This document shows, piece by piece, positions 33,988 through 43,654 of a stretch of DNA of 64,000 nucleotides; position 1 is the first letter of the stretch, and the number at the start of each line of letters is the position of its first letter. The DNA is taken from the NCBI RefSeq assembly GCF_023897015.1, contig NZ_JAMHFY010000013.1, positions 1 to 64,000 on the forward strand, written 5' to 3'. The translations under genes and the position numbers were made by a program. Origin of the DNA: Desulfosporosinus nitroreducens (GTDB lineage Bacteria; Bacillota; Desulfitobacteriia; Desulfitobacteriales; Desulfitobacteriaceae). The notes beneath the pieces were generated by a model. It was not told the origin of the DNA. It searched no databases and saw only the letters and a list, made by a program, of their open reading frames with translations.

Positions 33988-34129
33988 AGGAACCCTTACC
34001 CCATCTGATCTTACCAGCTCCTTGCCAAAGCACATCGTCACTAAATCATCTATGGTTGTCGGAAGAGGTTATCCGATTTGGCATAAATTGCAGCCTATTT
34101 GAGAAACTACCTAAAAAGGAGTGTGAATT

Positions 34130-34717
34130 ATGAAGTTCTCCGGAACCGAAACTTTCAAGAACTTAAGCAATGCCTTTGCAGGTGAGTCTCAGGCACGTAA
34201 TCGTTATGCTTTTTTTGCTGGGGTGGCTAAGAATGAAGGGTATCAACATATCCAAGCTGTTTTTGAGGAAACGGCCGCTAACGAAAAGGAACACGCTAAA
34301 GTGTTCTACAAACTTCTTGTTACACATACGGGGGAAGAAACTGACATTATACATGTTGATGCTGATTATCCGTTAGTTTATAAAGACACCCTGACAAATT
34401 TAAGGGCTGCTGCAGCTGGAGAAAAAGAAGAATGGGCTGAAATCTACTCCAAGTTCGCAACTGTTGCAGAAAGGGAAGGATTCTCCGATATAGCCAGAGC
34501 TTTTCAGACGATTGCTGAAGTAGAAAAGCACCATATGACTCGTTTTGACCATTATGCCGATGGGATTGAAAAGGGCACGATTTTTAGTAAAGATACTGCA
34601 ACTGTATGGAAATGTACGAACTGTGGTTATATTCACGAAGGCCCAGATGCACCGGATACATGTCCAGCTTGTGCGCACCCTCAGGGATATTTCGAAGAAC
34701 TGCCAGAGAAGTATTAA
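34130..34717 (+). CDS. rbr: Rubrerythrin
   Basis: The 195-aa cytoplasmic protein reduces hydrogen peroxide in anaerobes. The four-helix diiron domain shows FEETAANEKEHAKVFYKL and IAEVEKHHMTRFDHY with the E-X6-E-X2-H type ligands. The C-terminal rubredoxin-like domain has CTNCGYIHEG and CPACAHPQGYF. AAGGAG precedes the ATG. It is a single gene ended by a strong stem, and its likely electron donors are rubredoxins, one of which is at 57751. Confidence 0.93.
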   Translation: MKFSGTETFKNLSNAFAGESQARNRYAFFAGVAKNEGYQHIQAVFEETAANEKEHAKVFYKLLVTHTGEETDIIHVDADYPLVYKDTLTNLRAAAAGEKEEWAEIYSKFATVAEREGFSDIARAFQTIAEVEKHHMTRFDHYADGIEKGTIFSKDTATVWKCTNCGYIHEGPDAPDTCPACAHPQGYFEELPEKY

Positions 34718-34723
34718 GCATCT

Positions 34724-34757
34724 AAAGCCGAGTAGGGATACCTACTCGGCTTTACAA
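34724..34757 (+). terminator. Terminator after rubrerythrin
   Basis: A perfect 13-bp stem (34724-34736 with 34741-34753) with loop gata has TTT at the end of its second arm and a mixed tail after it. Confidence 0.75.
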
Positions 34758-34903
34758 TAGACAGAATTGTCTTCTTAGGTATACATAATTAAAACCAAAT
34801 AACTTTAAAACAATAATTCTAAATAAATACTTGCAATTCTATAAAATATGAACATAATTATAGATGCAACATTCTGAATATTATATAAAAACGGAGGAGA
34901 ATA

Positions 34904-36091
34904 ATGAGAATACCTATAAAAGAATTGCAAGAACGGATTTCTAATTTACAGGTAAATCTCCAGAAAAGAGGGATCGAAGGAGCACTTTTGGTCCAACGGG
35001 CAGATACCCTCTATTTTAGTGGCACAGCTCAAAATGTTCATGTCTATATTCCAGTGGAAGGAAAGCCGATGGTGCTTGCCTATCGGGATTTTGCCAGAGC
35101 AAAAAGTGAAAGTTCTTGGGAGGTTATACCGCTTAAAAGCATGTCGAAAATTCCAAAGGATATCCAGGAAGCGGGGCTTCCCCTGCCTCGAGTACTCGGC
35201 TTAGAACTCGATGTTCTTCGAGTTAATCAATACGAGCGCTATCGAAAATCCTTTCCAGAGGTTACCTTAGTGGATATTTCCGCCGAGATTCGTCTGCAAC
35301 GTTCTGTAAAATCTGAGTGGGAGTTAGCTAGAATTGAAGAGAGTGCACGTATCTTTCCTTTAGTACTAGAGTTTGCCAAGGAAGTTCTTCATCCGGGAAT
35401 GACCGAAGTTGAGCTTGAAGGGTTATTAGCAGGCAAAGCCAGGGCACTTGGTCATGGTGGATTTATCAGGATGCGCGGATTTGATTCGGAGTTTTATGCC
35501 GGTGCTATCACTGCAGGAGTTCAGGCAGCAACGCGGAGCAGTTTTGATAGTCCGGTTACAGGGCAGGGTATCTCCATTGCTCATCCCAATGGCGCTTCTA
35601 TGGAACAGATTCAAATGGGTGAACCCATTGTCGTGGATATGGTAACAGTTGTAAATGGCTACCAAATTGATCAGACCAGAATATTAAGCATAGGGCCCTT
35701 GTCCAAAGAGCTGACGATGGCCTATGAGATGGCAAGGCTGGTTGAAGAGAAACTGCGGCGTGCCTTAATTCCAGGCCGGGTTGCTGGCGAGGTCTATGAA
35801 GAAATTCTAACGTGGGTTTGTGATAATACCCCTTATGAAGATAATTTTATGGGCTATGGAGCAAGTAGAGTTAGTTATGTAGGACATGGGGTGGGACTGG
35901 AACTTGATGAGCTTCCAACTATCAGCAGGGGTTCTAAAGAGGTTTTAAAAACTGGAATGGTAGTAGCCATTGAACCCAAGTTTGTTTTTCCGAGTGTAGG
36001 AGTTGTTGGAATTGAGGATACGGTTGTTATCGAGGCTGAATTGGGCGCCCGATATTTATCGGTAACACCGAGGGAATTGATGGTACTTTAA
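34904..36091 (+). CDS. M24-family Xaa-Pro aminopeptidase-like protein
   Basis: The 395-aa protein has a creatinase-type N-terminal domain (about 1-135) and a pita-bread M24 domain. Metal ligands can be seen in VVDMVTVVNGYQIDQTRIL (two Asp), YVGHGVGLELDELP (His), MVVAIEPKF (Glu) and GIEDTVVIE (Glu). It would remove N-terminal residues before proline, or a related amide. ACGGAGGAG lies just before the ATG. It stands alone. Confidence 0.88.
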   Translation: MRIPIKELQERISNLQVNLQKRGIEGALLVQRADTLYFSGTAQNVHVYIPVEGKPMVLAYRDFARAKSESSWEVIPLKSMSKIPKDIQEAGLPLPRVLGLELDVLRVNQYERYRKSFPEVTLVDISAEIRLQRSVKSEWELARIEESARIFPLVLEFAKEVLHPGMTEVELEGLLAGKARALGHGGFIRMRGFDSEFYAGAITAGVQAATRSSFDSPVTGQGISIAHPNGASMEQIQMGEPIVVDMVTVVNGYQIDQTRILSIGPLSKELTMAYEMARLVEEKLRRALIPGRVAGEVYEEILTWVCDNTPYEDNFMGYGASRVSYVGHGVGLELDELPTISRGSKEVLKTGMVVAIEPKFVFPSVGVVGIEDTVVIEAELGARYLSVTPRELMVL

Positions 36092-36182
36092 GTAATGAAA
36101 GTGTTCATTTAGCAATAAGCTGTTAATAAAATGAAGTTGATGGTAAATATTGATTCATTTTGTAGACATTTCAGGACAAATG

Positions 36183-36212
36183 TCCCTGTCCAAGCGGCAG
36201 GGATTTTTTTCA
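36183..36212 (+). terminator. Intrinsic terminator after M24 peptidase
   Basis: The stem tccctg/caggga (36183-36188 with 36198-36203) is followed by seven T. The rest of the gap 36092-36393 shows no supported gene. Confidence 0.65.
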
Positions 36213-36393
36213 TGGGTCGCGAAGTATATAGAAAAACCTTCTATGGGGCATGTGCCTTCGGTGCACTCATCCAGAGGATTAGCTTCACTATAATTTACGA
36301 GTTAGAGTCTTTTTGGCAGATTAGTTATTGAAAGTTAAACTTTAAGGGGCAAATTATCTTATTAGGAATGATCCGAGACAAGTGGAGGCAACC

Positions 36394-36693
36394 ATGAAAG
36401 AGAAATATGTTTGGCTAAGTTCCAAGGAACTTGAACTCATGCTACAGGGCTCATTACAATGGAATGACATATCCCCTCGCGTAACCTCGTCCAAAGCGGG
36501 AATGCGAAAGCTGGGTGAATCTATAGACAAACCGTCGGTTTCCCAACCTGCAAAGCAAGCAGAGGACTCTTTTCCGCAGAAAAAGGGAACCGATTCCAGG
36601 CGACTTGAAGGACAGCCTGTAATATGGCTGTTGGGCAGTGTTGGTATTTTAACACTATCATCATGGTTCTACTTTGTCTTATTTTCTGATTAG
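36394..36693 (+). CDS. Hypothetical membrane-anchored protein (99 aa)
   Basis: The ATG at 36394 lies six bases after GGAGG. The product has a polar N-terminal region of about 75 residues (MKEKYVWLSSKELELML...), with many Ser, Gln and Lys, and a single C-terminal membrane segment (VIWLLGSVGILTLSSWFYFV). This suggests a tail-anchored protein with its bulk in the cytoplasm. No family is recognised. A strong terminator separates it from ctsR. Confidence 0.6.
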   Translation: MKEKYVWLSSKELELMLQGSLQWNDISPRVTSSKAGMRKLGESIDKPSVSQPAKQAEDSFPQKKGTDSRRLEGQPVIWLLGSVGILTLSSWFYFVLFSD

Positions 36694-36717
36694 CAGTTAA
36701 TAATTGCATAATTTGTG

Positions 36718-36760
36718 GGAAGGCTTGTTACAAAATAATGAAAGCCTTCCTATTTTTTTT
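36718..36760 (+). terminator. Intrinsic terminator before ctsR
   Basis: The 9-bp stem ggaaggctt/aagccttcc (36718-36726 with 36742-36750) is followed by ATTTTTTTT. Confidence 0.85.
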
Positions 36761-36770
36761 GAAAAAATCT

Positions 36771-36826
36771 TTGCAAAATCATTAAAATTTGGGTATCATA
36801 TAAATAGAAGGTCAGGAAAGGTCAAT
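36771..36826 (+). promoter_or_regulatory. ctsR operon promoter with CtsR box
   Basis: TTGCAA (36771-36776) and TATCAT (36794-36799) are 17 bp apart. Directly downstream, GGTCAGGAAAGGTCAAT (36810-36826) carries two GGTCA heptad halves 10 bp apart, close to the known CtsR operator. This predicts heat-shock autoregulation of the operon. Confidence 0.85.
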
Positions 36827-36869
36827 GATATGTGTTGCAGAAATATTACGTTGACAAGGAGACAAAACA

Positions 36870-37340
36870 ATGGGAAACCTAGCGGATCGCATTGAAGAAT
36901 ACTTGAAACAGATCTTGGAAAAGACAACAGAAGGATACATTGTGCTGCAACGAAGCGAACTTGCGGGTGAGTTCTCATGTGTACCATCCCAGATTAACTA
37001 CGTTCTCGACACCCGTTTTACGGTTGAACGCGGATACCTCGTTGAAAGTCGCCGAGGGGGTGGGGGATACCTGAGGATTATCCGCTTAGGTCTGGGAATT
37101 GAGGGGCAGTATCAACATGTTATAAGGCAATTGATTGGAGAACAGCTTTCTCATGCTCGATCCAACGCTTTGGTAGAGAGACTTTTGGATGAGGAACTGT
37201 TGACGACTAGAGAAGCAGCCCTGATTAAGAGCCTGCTTTCTGGAAACAATTTAGGGGGAGAATTCAGAGATTGGGATACGCTCCGCGCGTGTTTAATGAA
37301 AGATATTTTAACAACGCTAAGTCGGGATGATTTGGTCTAA
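36870..37340 (+). CDS. ctsR: Transcriptional repressor CtsR
   Basis: The 156-aa class III heat-shock repressor has an N-terminal winged helix with ELAGEFSCVPSQINYVLDTRFT and the glycine-rich SRRGGGGYLRIIR wing that senses heat, then a C-terminal dimerisation half. It binds GGTCA repeats, found here in its own promoter. It is first in the ctsR-mcsA-mcsB-clpC operon. ACAAGGAGACAAAACA precedes the ATG. Confidence 0.95.
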   Translation: MGNLADRIEEYLKQILEKTTEGYIVLQRSELAGEFSCVPSQINYVLDTRFTVERGYLVESRRGGGGYLRIIRLGLGIEGQYQHVIRQLIGEQLSHARSNALVERLLDEELLTTREAALIKSLLSGNNLGGEFRDWDTLRACLMKDILTTLSRDDLV

Positions 37341-37353
37341 GGAGGTTTTGAAA

Positions 37354-37869
37354 ATGCTTTGTCAGCATTGTAAACAGCAAGAGGCTATTATGCAATTGTT
37401 TATTACAGAAAACGGGAATACTCGTGAGGTGTATCTTTGCCAGTCTTGTGCTAAAAAAACCCAAGAAGTAAGCTTTGTCTTCCACCCCGCCATTGTGCCG
37501 GAGTTTTTGCAAGCACTTTTTGGCTTTAATTCCACTGCAAAGGACCAACCAACTGAGACAGCATGCCCTAAATGTGGACTTAGCTTTTCCCAAATTACGC
37601 AAGTCGGGAAGCTGGGATGCAGTACCTGTTATGAGACCTTTGAAACTCAACTTGAGCCGTTACTGCGACGTGTTCATGGCGGAGGCCAAAATGTGGGTAA
37701 AATCCCTGCAAGACGAGGAGCAACGCTCATAAAACGCATGGAACAAAGAAAGCTGAAGGAAACTCTTCAAGCCTTGATTCAGCAAGAAGCGTTTGAGGAG
37801 GCTGCTGTAGTAAGGGATCAGATTCGTAAAATTGAGCAATCGGCTGGAGGGGAAAAAAGTGATTCGTAA
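37354..37869 (+). CDS. mcsA: McsA, activator of protein-arginine kinase
   Basis: The ATG at 37354 lies after AAGGAGG and gives 171 aa starting MLCQHCKQQEA. Zinc-finger pairs CQHC, CQSC, CPKC and CSTC are in order, and the C-terminal UVR motif (EEAAVVRDQIRKIE) ends the protein. McsA stimulates McsB and helps deliver clients to ClpC. It overlaps mcsB by 11 bp and follows ctsR by 13 bp. Confidence 0.93.
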   Translation: MLCQHCKQQEAIMQLFITENGNTREVYLCQSCAKKTQEVSFVFHPAIVPEFLQALFGFNSTAKDQPTETACPKCGLSFSQITQVGKLGCSTCYETFETQLEPLLRRVHGGGQNVGKIPARRGATLIKRMEQRKLKETLQALIQQEAFEEAAVVRDQIRKIEQSAGGEKSDS

Positions 37870-38899
37870 AGAGCTTCTTTTACAGCACAGCGCCTGGATG
37901 AGTGAAACCGATTCTCCGGTCGTTATTAGCAGTCGGGTTAGATTAGCACGTAACCTTGAGGATTTCCCTTTTCCCCATGGTCTAAGCCAGGAGGGTGCCG
38001 CTCAGGTTGAGAAAACTGTTGCCCAAGTTTTAACCGATACAGAAGGGGAGAATAAGGAACTCAGCTATATACCTCTAACAGAACTGAATAGTATTGAGCA
38101 ACAAGTTCTCATAGAAAAGCATTTGATCAGTCCGAGTTTAGGCGGGTCAACTGGAGCGCGCGGTGTGGCGTTAGCCCCTGATCACCGTTATGCAGTGATG
38201 GTTAATGAAGAAGATCACCTAAGAGTTCAAGTACTTTTACCGGGCAATCAGCTTTTAGAATCACACCGTTTAGCAACAGAGTTAGATGATCTTTTAGAAG
38301 CAAAACTTGATTTTGCCTACAGGGAAAGTCAAGGATATCTAACGGCTTGTCCTACAAATGTAGGGACAGGACTCAGAGCTTCAGTTATGGTCCATTTGCC
38401 GGGCTTGGTTATCACGAAGCAAGTTCAGCAGGTCTTAGGGGCGGTAACTCGCTTGGGGTTAGCCGTACGGGGGTTATATGGCGAGGGCTCTCAAGCCTTC
38501 GGACACATCTTTCAAGTTTCTAACCAGATTACACTTGGGAAGAGTGAAGAGGATATTTTAACTCATTTAGATGCAGTAACCCGACAGATTGTTGAGCATG
38601 AGCTTCAGGCACGTGAACTTCTTCGTCAGCAAACTCCTATACACTTAGAAGACAAAGTCTGGCGTGCCAGGGGAACTTTACAAAATGCACGGTTACTTTC
38701 ATCGGAAGATGCGATACATCTTTTGTCCCATGATCGGTTAGGAACGGATATGGGATTACTGCCCAAGACTAAGGATTGCTTTGCGACGTTAATCGTCGAT
38801 ACCCGTCCGGGATGTTTGCAATATATCCTCGATCGAGAACTTGACCCCAGTCAACGTGATGAGGAACGGGCTCGCTTGATACGAGAACGAATTGCGTGA
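37859..38899 (+). CDS. mcsB: Protein-arginine kinase McsB
   Basis: The GTG at 37859 (GGAGGGG upstream) gives 346 aa with the phosphagen-kinase fold. VISSRVRLARNL binds ATP phosphates; VNEEDHLRV carries the catalytic Glu; TACPTNVGTGLRASVM includes the active-site Cys and nucleotide Arg. McsB marks proteins with phospho-arginine for ClpCP degradation and inactivates CtsR. It overlaps mcsA by 11 bp, which indicates translational coupling. Confidence 0.94.
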   Translation: MIRKELLLQHSAWMSETDSPVVISSRVRLARNLEDFPFPHGLSQEGAAQVEKTVAQVLTDTEGENKELSYIPLTELNSIEQQVLIEKHLISPSLGGSTGARGVALAPDHRYAVMVNEEDHLRVQVLLPGNQLLESHRLATELDDLLEAKLDFAYRESQGYLTACPTNVGTGLRASVMVHLPGLVITKQVQQVLGAVTRLGLAVRGLYGEGSQAFGHIFQVSNQITLGKSEEDILTHLDAVTRQIVEHELQARELLRQQTPIHLEDKVWRARGTLQNARLLSSEDAIHLLSHDRLGTDMGLLPKTKDCFATLIVDTRPGCLQYILDRELDPSQRDEERARLIRERIA

Positions 38900-38997
38900 A
38901 GCGTGGCAAAAAGATGAGACAAGATGCAAGCAGAAATTTTTGCTCTTCAACGAACGCTAACTATAAATAACTGCGATCAGGAAAGGATGAAAGATTT

Positions 38998-41439
38998 ATG
39001 AAGGGTCGTTATACTGAACGTGCCGAGAAAGTATTAGCTATAGCCCATGATGCAGCCAAACGAATGGGCCATCAAGTGATAGGGACTGAGCACATTTTGC
39101 TGGGGCTTATTCAAGAAGGGGAAGGCATTGCTGCGCAAGCCTTGACAGGAATGAATTTGGACCTTGCAAAAATACAGAATCAGATTGAACAAATTACTGG
39201 AGTGGGTCAGCCTAGTAAAGGGAAAGTTGGGTTCACCCCTCGAGTAAAAAGGGTCTTGGAATTGGCGAATGAGGAAGCTCATCGGCAAGAGGTTAATTAT
39301 ATTGGAACAGAACACTTGCTTTTAGGTCTTATTATGGAGGGAGAGGGAATTGCAGCTCGCATCTTGGCAAACCTTAATGTAAGTCCTGAAAGAGTATGGA
39401 AACAAGTCGTTAAATTATTAGGTGGAGAATTGGATGAATCTTCGATACCTGCCCCAAATTCTATTCAACCTTCTAAAAATGCCGGTCCTGTGAACACACC
39501 TGCTTTAAATGAGTTTGGTCGTGACCTTACTTTGCAAGCGCGCGAAGGACGTCTTGACCCTGTAATTGGAAGAGAAAAGGAAATAGAACGGGTAATTCAG
39601 GTTTTAAGCCGCCGTACGAAAAATAATCCTGCGTTGATAGGAGAACCAGGTGTTGGTAAAACAGCGATAGCAGAGGGATTAGCACAAGGGATTGTTAGTA
39701 ATAGAGTGCCGGAAATTCTAGTAAACAAACGAGTCATTACGTTAGACCTTTCGGCAATGGTGGCAGGAAGCAAATACCGTGGTGAATTCGAAGAGCGCTT
39801 AAAGAAAGTTATGGAGGAGATCCGAGCGGACGGAAACGTCATTCTCTTTATAGATGAGCTGCATACCTTGATAGGAGCGGGAGCAGCAGAAGGTGCAATT
39901 GATGCAGCAAATATTTTGAAACCTGCTTTAGCTAGGGGTGAACTGCAATGCATTGGAGCGACAACATTAGAAGAATACCGAAAATACATCGAGAAAGATT
40001 CCGCTTTAGAACGTCGTTTCCAACCTATCACAGTTGGTGAGCCGACTGTAGAGGAAGCCATCGTGATACTCCATGGTTTGAGGGATCGGTATGAGGCTCA
40101 TCATCGGGTGAAAATAACCGATGAATCTATTGAGGCTGCCGCCCGTCTGTCTGATCGTTATATTGCGGACCGCTTCTTGCCAGATAAGGCTATAGACTTG
40201 ATGGATGAAGCAGCTTCGCGAGTTCGGTTAGCAAGCTTTACGGCACCGCCTGATTTGAAATTACTGGAGGAAGAAACGGAACGATTGAAAAAAGAGAAAG
40301 AAGCGGCCGTTTCCAGTCAGGAATTTGAGAAAGCTGCGCAATTCCGTGATCAAGAACAAAAATTACGAGCGGAGCTGGCTGAACAACGTGGAGCTTGGCA
40401 AAACCAACGTTATAAAGAAAATGCTATGGTTACTGAAGACGACATTGCTCAAATTGTTGCAAGTTGGACAGGAATACCTGTCAAAAAACTTGCAGAAGAG
40501 GAAAGTGAACGTCTGCTCCATCTGGAGGATCTCCTGCATCAACGACTCATTGGACAAGAGGACGCCGTCACTGCGGTTGCTCGAGCAGTTCGCCGAGCAC
40601 GGGCAGGGTTGAAAGATCCAAAGCGTCCAATAGGTTCCTTTATTTTCCTCGGACCAACAGGAGTCGGGAAAACCGAACTGGGGCGAGCTCTAGCAGAAGG
40701 AATGTTTGGGGATGAAAAGGCGCTGATTCGTATCGATATGTCAGAGTACATGGAGAAACATGCGGTTTCCCGACTTGTAGGAGCACCTCCGGGATACGTG
40801 GGGCATGATGAAGGGGGTCAACTTACAGAAGCGGTAAGGCGAAAACCCTATAGTGTTGTTTTGTTGGATGAGATTGAAAAGGCCCATCCTGAAGCTTTCA
40901 ATATTTTACTCCAAGTTCTTGAAGACGGACGTTTAACAGATACTAAAGGAAGGACAGTCGACTTCCGAAATACTGTAATAATCATGACATCCAATGTAGG
41001 ATCTTCCTTCCTTAAAAAAGAAGCTATGGGCTTTGCGCCTAAAAAAGATGAAAAGACAGATTATCGAAATATGCGCGGATATGTAATGGAAGAGCTAAAA
41101 CGCTCCTTCCGCCCGGAGTTTCTAAATCGAATTGACGAGATAGTGGTCTTCCATTCCCTCCAAGAAGAACACTTAGTCAAAATATCGGAAATCCTAATTC
41201 GTCAGGTGAACAAGCGTTTAAGTGAAAATGGTTTAACGCTTGACGTAGAAAAAAGTGCTGTCGAGCTAGTTGCTAAGGAGGGAAACGATCCGATTTTTGG
41301 AGCACGTCCTCTTCGGAGAGCTATTCAAAGGTTAATTGAAGATGCACTCTCTGAGAAAATACTTCAAGGGGAATTTAAAAATGGAGACCGAATTCGTGTC
41401 GAAGCAGAAGATGGAAAGATGAAGTTTACCAAAAGCTAA
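38998..41439 (+). CDS. clpC: ATP-dependent Clp protease ATP-binding subunit ClpC
   Basis: The 813-aa AAA+ unfoldase has two N-terminal Clp_N repeats (about 1-145), a first ATPase domain with GEPGVGKTA (about 215), a central UVR coiled coil (about 420-455), and a second ATPase domain with GPTGVGKTE (about 551) and a Walker [10 protein letters not shown]. It feeds substrates tagged by McsB to ClpP. It is last in the CtsR-controlled operon, 98 bp after mcsB, with AGGAAAGG upstream of the ATG. Confidence 0.97.
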   Translation: MKGRYTERAEKVLAIAHDAAKRMGHQVIGTEHILLGLIQEGEGIAAQALTGMNLDLAKIQNQIEQITGVGQPSKGKVGFTPRVKRVLELANEEAHRQEVNYIGTEHLLLGLIMEGEGIAARILANLNVSPERVWKQVVKLLGGELDESSIPAPNSIQPSKNAGPVNTPALNEFGRDLTLQAREGRLDPVIGREKEIERVIQVLSRRTKNNPALIGEPGVGKTAIAEGLAQGIVSNRVPEILVNKRVITLDLSAMVAGSKYRGEFEERLKKVMEEIRADGNVILFIDELHTLIGAGAAEGAIDAANILKPALARGELQCIGATTLEEYRKYIEKDSALERRFQPITVGEPTVEEAIVILHGLRDRYEAHHRVKITDESIEAAARLSDRYIADRFLPDKAIDLMDEAASRVRLASFTAPPDLKLLEEETERLKKEKEAAVSSQEFEKAAQFRDQEQKLRAELAEQRGAWQNQRYKENAMVTEDDIAQIVASWTGIPVKKLAEEESERLLHLEDLLHQRLIGQEDAVTAVARAVRRARAGLKDPKRPIGSFIFLGPTGVGKTELGRALAEGMFGDEKALIRIDMSEYMEKHAVSRLVGAPPGYVGHDEGGQLTEAVRRKPYSVVLLDEIEKAHPEAFNILLQVLEDGRLTDTKGRTVDFRNTVIIMTSNVGSSFLKKEAMGFAPKKDEKTDYRNMRGYVMEELKRSFRPEFLNRIDEIVVFHSLQEEHLVKISEILIRQVNKRLSENGLTLDVEKSAVELVAKEGNDPIFGARPLRRAIQRLIEDALSEKILQGEFKNGDRIRVEAEDGKMKFTKS

Positions 41440-41477
41440 TCTATGTGTTTAAAACACGCAGATATTTGTCAAGGGAT

Positions 41478-41505
41478 GCAGGGGCAATTTATGAATTGCC
41501 CCTGC
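41478..41505 (+). terminator. Stem after clpC
   Basis: A perfect 12-bp stem (41478-41489 with 41494-41505, loop tatg) lies in the clpC-radA gap. There is no T-run, so termination is uncertain; it may allow some read-through into radA. Confidence 0.55.
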
Positions 41506-41588
41506 AATATTAGGCATGGGGATGGTTAATGTTAGAAGCACATTATTATTCCAGGCATCAGATAGTGTTATGGGAAATGGGGCGTTAG

Positions 41589-42995
41589 ATGAAGATTAAG
41601 GTAATTTATCGGTGTTCTAATTGTGGAGCTGAAAGTCTAAGATGGTTAGGAAAGTGTCCAAAATGCGAGGAATGGAATACGTTTGAAGAATCAGAGAGTC
41701 AACTAAAAACGACGTCTTCGACAAGCAAGAGAAGAACATCTCCTAAGAGGTTATCTGAGGTTTTACCTGGCAATAGTGATAGAATTGTGACGAGCATTAG
41801 TGAATTCAACCGAGTCTTGGGTGGAGGCATCGTCAAGGATTCAATCATTATTTTAACAGCACGGCCAGGTGCAGGAAAATCAACTTTGCTTTTGCAAGTA
41901 GCAGATGATGTTGCTAATAAGGGCTACAAGGTTTTATATGCTTCGGCCGAAGAGAGTGACAGTCAAATCAAAAATCGCTCTGACAGAATTCTCAAGGGAA
42001 GCAAGAGTAACATATGGGTATATTCAGATACAAGTATGAACCATGTTTTAACCTCAATTGAGGAACTTGATCCTGATTTGATCATTATTGACAGTATCCA
42101 GACGTTCACCCTTGAAGAACATAATTCCCGACCAGGTTCACCTATCCAAACAATGGAGTGCGCCAACGAACTTCTAAAAATAGCGAAAAATAACAGTCGT
42201 CCAAGGGCCGTGATTATGGTAGGGCAAATGACTAAAGACGATGAAATCGCGGGACTTCGTGCGTTAGAGCACTTGGTCGACGCTGTGTTAATTCTTAACG
42301 GAGAAAATGGGGAAGAATTAAGGGGAGCTTGGTGTTCGAAGAATCGATTCGGAAGTACAGGTGAAATAGGTTTCTTCTCAATGACTGAACAAGGAATGCT
42401 GTCCATCGATAACCCGTCAGAGTTCTTTATGACTCAAAGGGGCGAGGGACAAACAGTTTCAGGAAGCGCCTTAACTGTGATCAAAGAAGGAACACGCCCA
42501 ATTATTGCGGAAGTAGAAAGTCTCGTATCCAAGTCTTTTACTCCCTATCCCTCTAGAATTGCAGAGTGCTTGAGAAGAGATCAATTAAACACCCTTATCT
42601 CTATCTTGGAACAGAGAGGAAAGATCAACCTATACGATAAAAATGTGGTCATTAAAACAACAGGTGGTCTTCAGCTCAAAGAACAATCCGCAAGCCTGGC
42701 TATTATCATGTGTATTGTTTCTTCTATTAAAGACAAAGCCATTCCCAATGATACTGTATTTGTAGCGGATGTCGGCTTAACCGGAGAATTGAAAAAAGTT
42801 CCTTCAATTGAGGCGCGTATACGGGAAATAGACAGAATGGGTTTTAAGCGAGTCTATATAGCAAAAAATACGCTAAGAGATTCTTCGAGGTTTAAGAACC
42901 TCGAAATTATCGAGGTTAACACTTTGTATGAGGTCATTGTGGATTTAAATATGAGAACAGTGTCAAAGATAGAAACTGATTTTATTAGGGACTAA
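41589..42995 (+). CDS. radA: DNA repair protein RadA/Sms
   Basis: The 468-aa RecA-like helicase acts in recombination branch migration. It starts with a C4 zinc finger (CSNCGAES ... CPKCEEW), then Walker A ARPGAGKSTLLLQ (about 97), Walker B, the RadA motif KNRFGSTGEIG (about 251) and a C-terminal Lon-like domain. The usual GDPG at the Walker A is ARPG here, which is unusual but keeps GKST. The next gene in many Firmicutes, disA, is missing here. Confidence 0.92.
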   Translation: MKIKVIYRCSNCGAESLRWLGKCPKCEEWNTFEESESQLKTTSSTSKRRTSPKRLSEVLPGNSDRIVTSISEFNRVLGGGIVKDSIIILTARPGAGKSTLLLQVADDVANKGYKVLYASAEESDSQIKNRSDRILKGSKSNIWVYSDTSMNHVLTSIEELDPDLIIIDSIQTFTLEEHNSRPGSPIQTMECANELLKIAKNNSRPRAVIMVGQMTKDDEIAGLRALEHLVDAVLILNGENGEELRGAWCSKNRFGSTGEIGFFSMTEQGMLSIDNPSEFFMTQRGEGQTVSGSALTVIKEGTRPIIAEVESLVSKSFTPYPSRIAECLRRDQLNTLISILEQRGKINLYDKNVVIKTTGGLQLKEQSASLAIIMCIVSSIKDKAIPNDTVFVADVGLTGELKKVPSIEARIREIDRMGFKRVYIAKNTLRDSSRFKNLEIIEVNTLYEVIVDLNMRTVSKIETDFIRD

Positions 42996-43125
42996 AGTAT
43001 GGATGAATCGGTATGACAAATTTAACTAAATTTACCCTTACTTAGTGTTTATATGCCCTTGTTCTTTAGACATAATTATAATAGAATTTTCTTAAAGATA
43101 TAAATTAATTTTAAATTTAGAGGTG

Positions 43126-43212
43126 ATGCAAATAGTAGTTGTTAGTGCTTTCAATTTAATATTGGCATTCCTAGTAATTTCAATTGTCATCCCCAGTATC
43201 TTAATTTATTAA
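43126..43212 (+). CDS. Possible tiny hydrophobic peptide (28 aa)
   Basis: An ATG immediately after GAGGTG opens a 28-codon frame MQIVVVSAFNLILAF..., almost entirely hydrophobic and long enough for one membrane helix. The spacing between GAGGTG and ATG is too short to be ideal. Small single-helix peptides are common near sporulation genes, and a Spo0E-like gene follows 60 bp downstream. Support is weak. Confidence 0.3.
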   Translation: MQIVVVSAFNLILAFLVISIVIPSILIY

Positions 43213-43272
43213 AGGCAGAGTAACTAATACCCCTAATCTCTTGTCTTTTTGGACGTTGAGGAAGGTGGTCTG

Positions 43273-43461
43273 ATGAGGGGCGATTTACAGGACTTACTAA
43301 ATGCCGTTGAAACGAAACGCGATCAACTGAATAAGCTGGCTACATTTAAAAAACTTACTTCTGAAGAAGTAGTTACTATTAGCCGTGAATTAGACAAACT
43401 ATTAAATGAAGTAAATAGTTTGTCAAACGGAAAGAAAGACAAATTTGATAGAAATCTATAA
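43273..43461 (+). CDS. Spo0E-family aspartyl-phosphate phosphatase-like protein
   Basis: From the ATG at 43273 (GAAGGTGG upstream) the product is 62 aa and forms two helices. The motif ISRELDKLLNEV matches the Spo0E signature S-X-E-L-D, where the Asp acts on Spo0A-phosphate. It would delay entry into sporulation. It stands alone with a strong terminator. This is the clearest sign that the organism forms spores. Confidence 0.75.
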   Translation: MRGDLQDLLNAVETKRDQLNKLATFKKLTSEEVVTISRELDKLLNEVNSLSNGKKDKFDRNL

Positions 43462-43483
43462 AAGATTATCGAAGCTAAACGTA

Positions 43484-43537
43484 AGGGCTGTTTCAAAATA
43501 GAAATTTACATTTGTATTTTGAAACAGCCCTTTTTTC
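43484..43537 (+). terminator. Intrinsic terminator after spo0E-like gene
   Basis: A perfect 17-bp stem (43484-43500 with 43515-43531) with a 14-base loop is followed by a T-run. It also faces the convergent sigma-54 activator gene. Confidence 0.9.
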
Positions 43538-43654
43538 TATGGATAAAAGCAAAAGGACAAGTTTGAAATATTGAAGGACGGTCAAAGGTTTGGTATATTC
43601 TGGGGCTTTTTATTTTACTTACTCCCTAATTCTTTTTGTCCAAGAACCTTTTTA

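Noticed and set aside
33933-34133. 66-codon plus-strand frame before rubrerythrin
   Set aside because: It overlaps the supported 87-aa gene and the rubrerythrin start region and has no start signal of its own.
36131-36331. 66-codon frame after the M24 peptidase
   Set aside because: It runs through an intrinsic terminator and has no ribosome-binding site.
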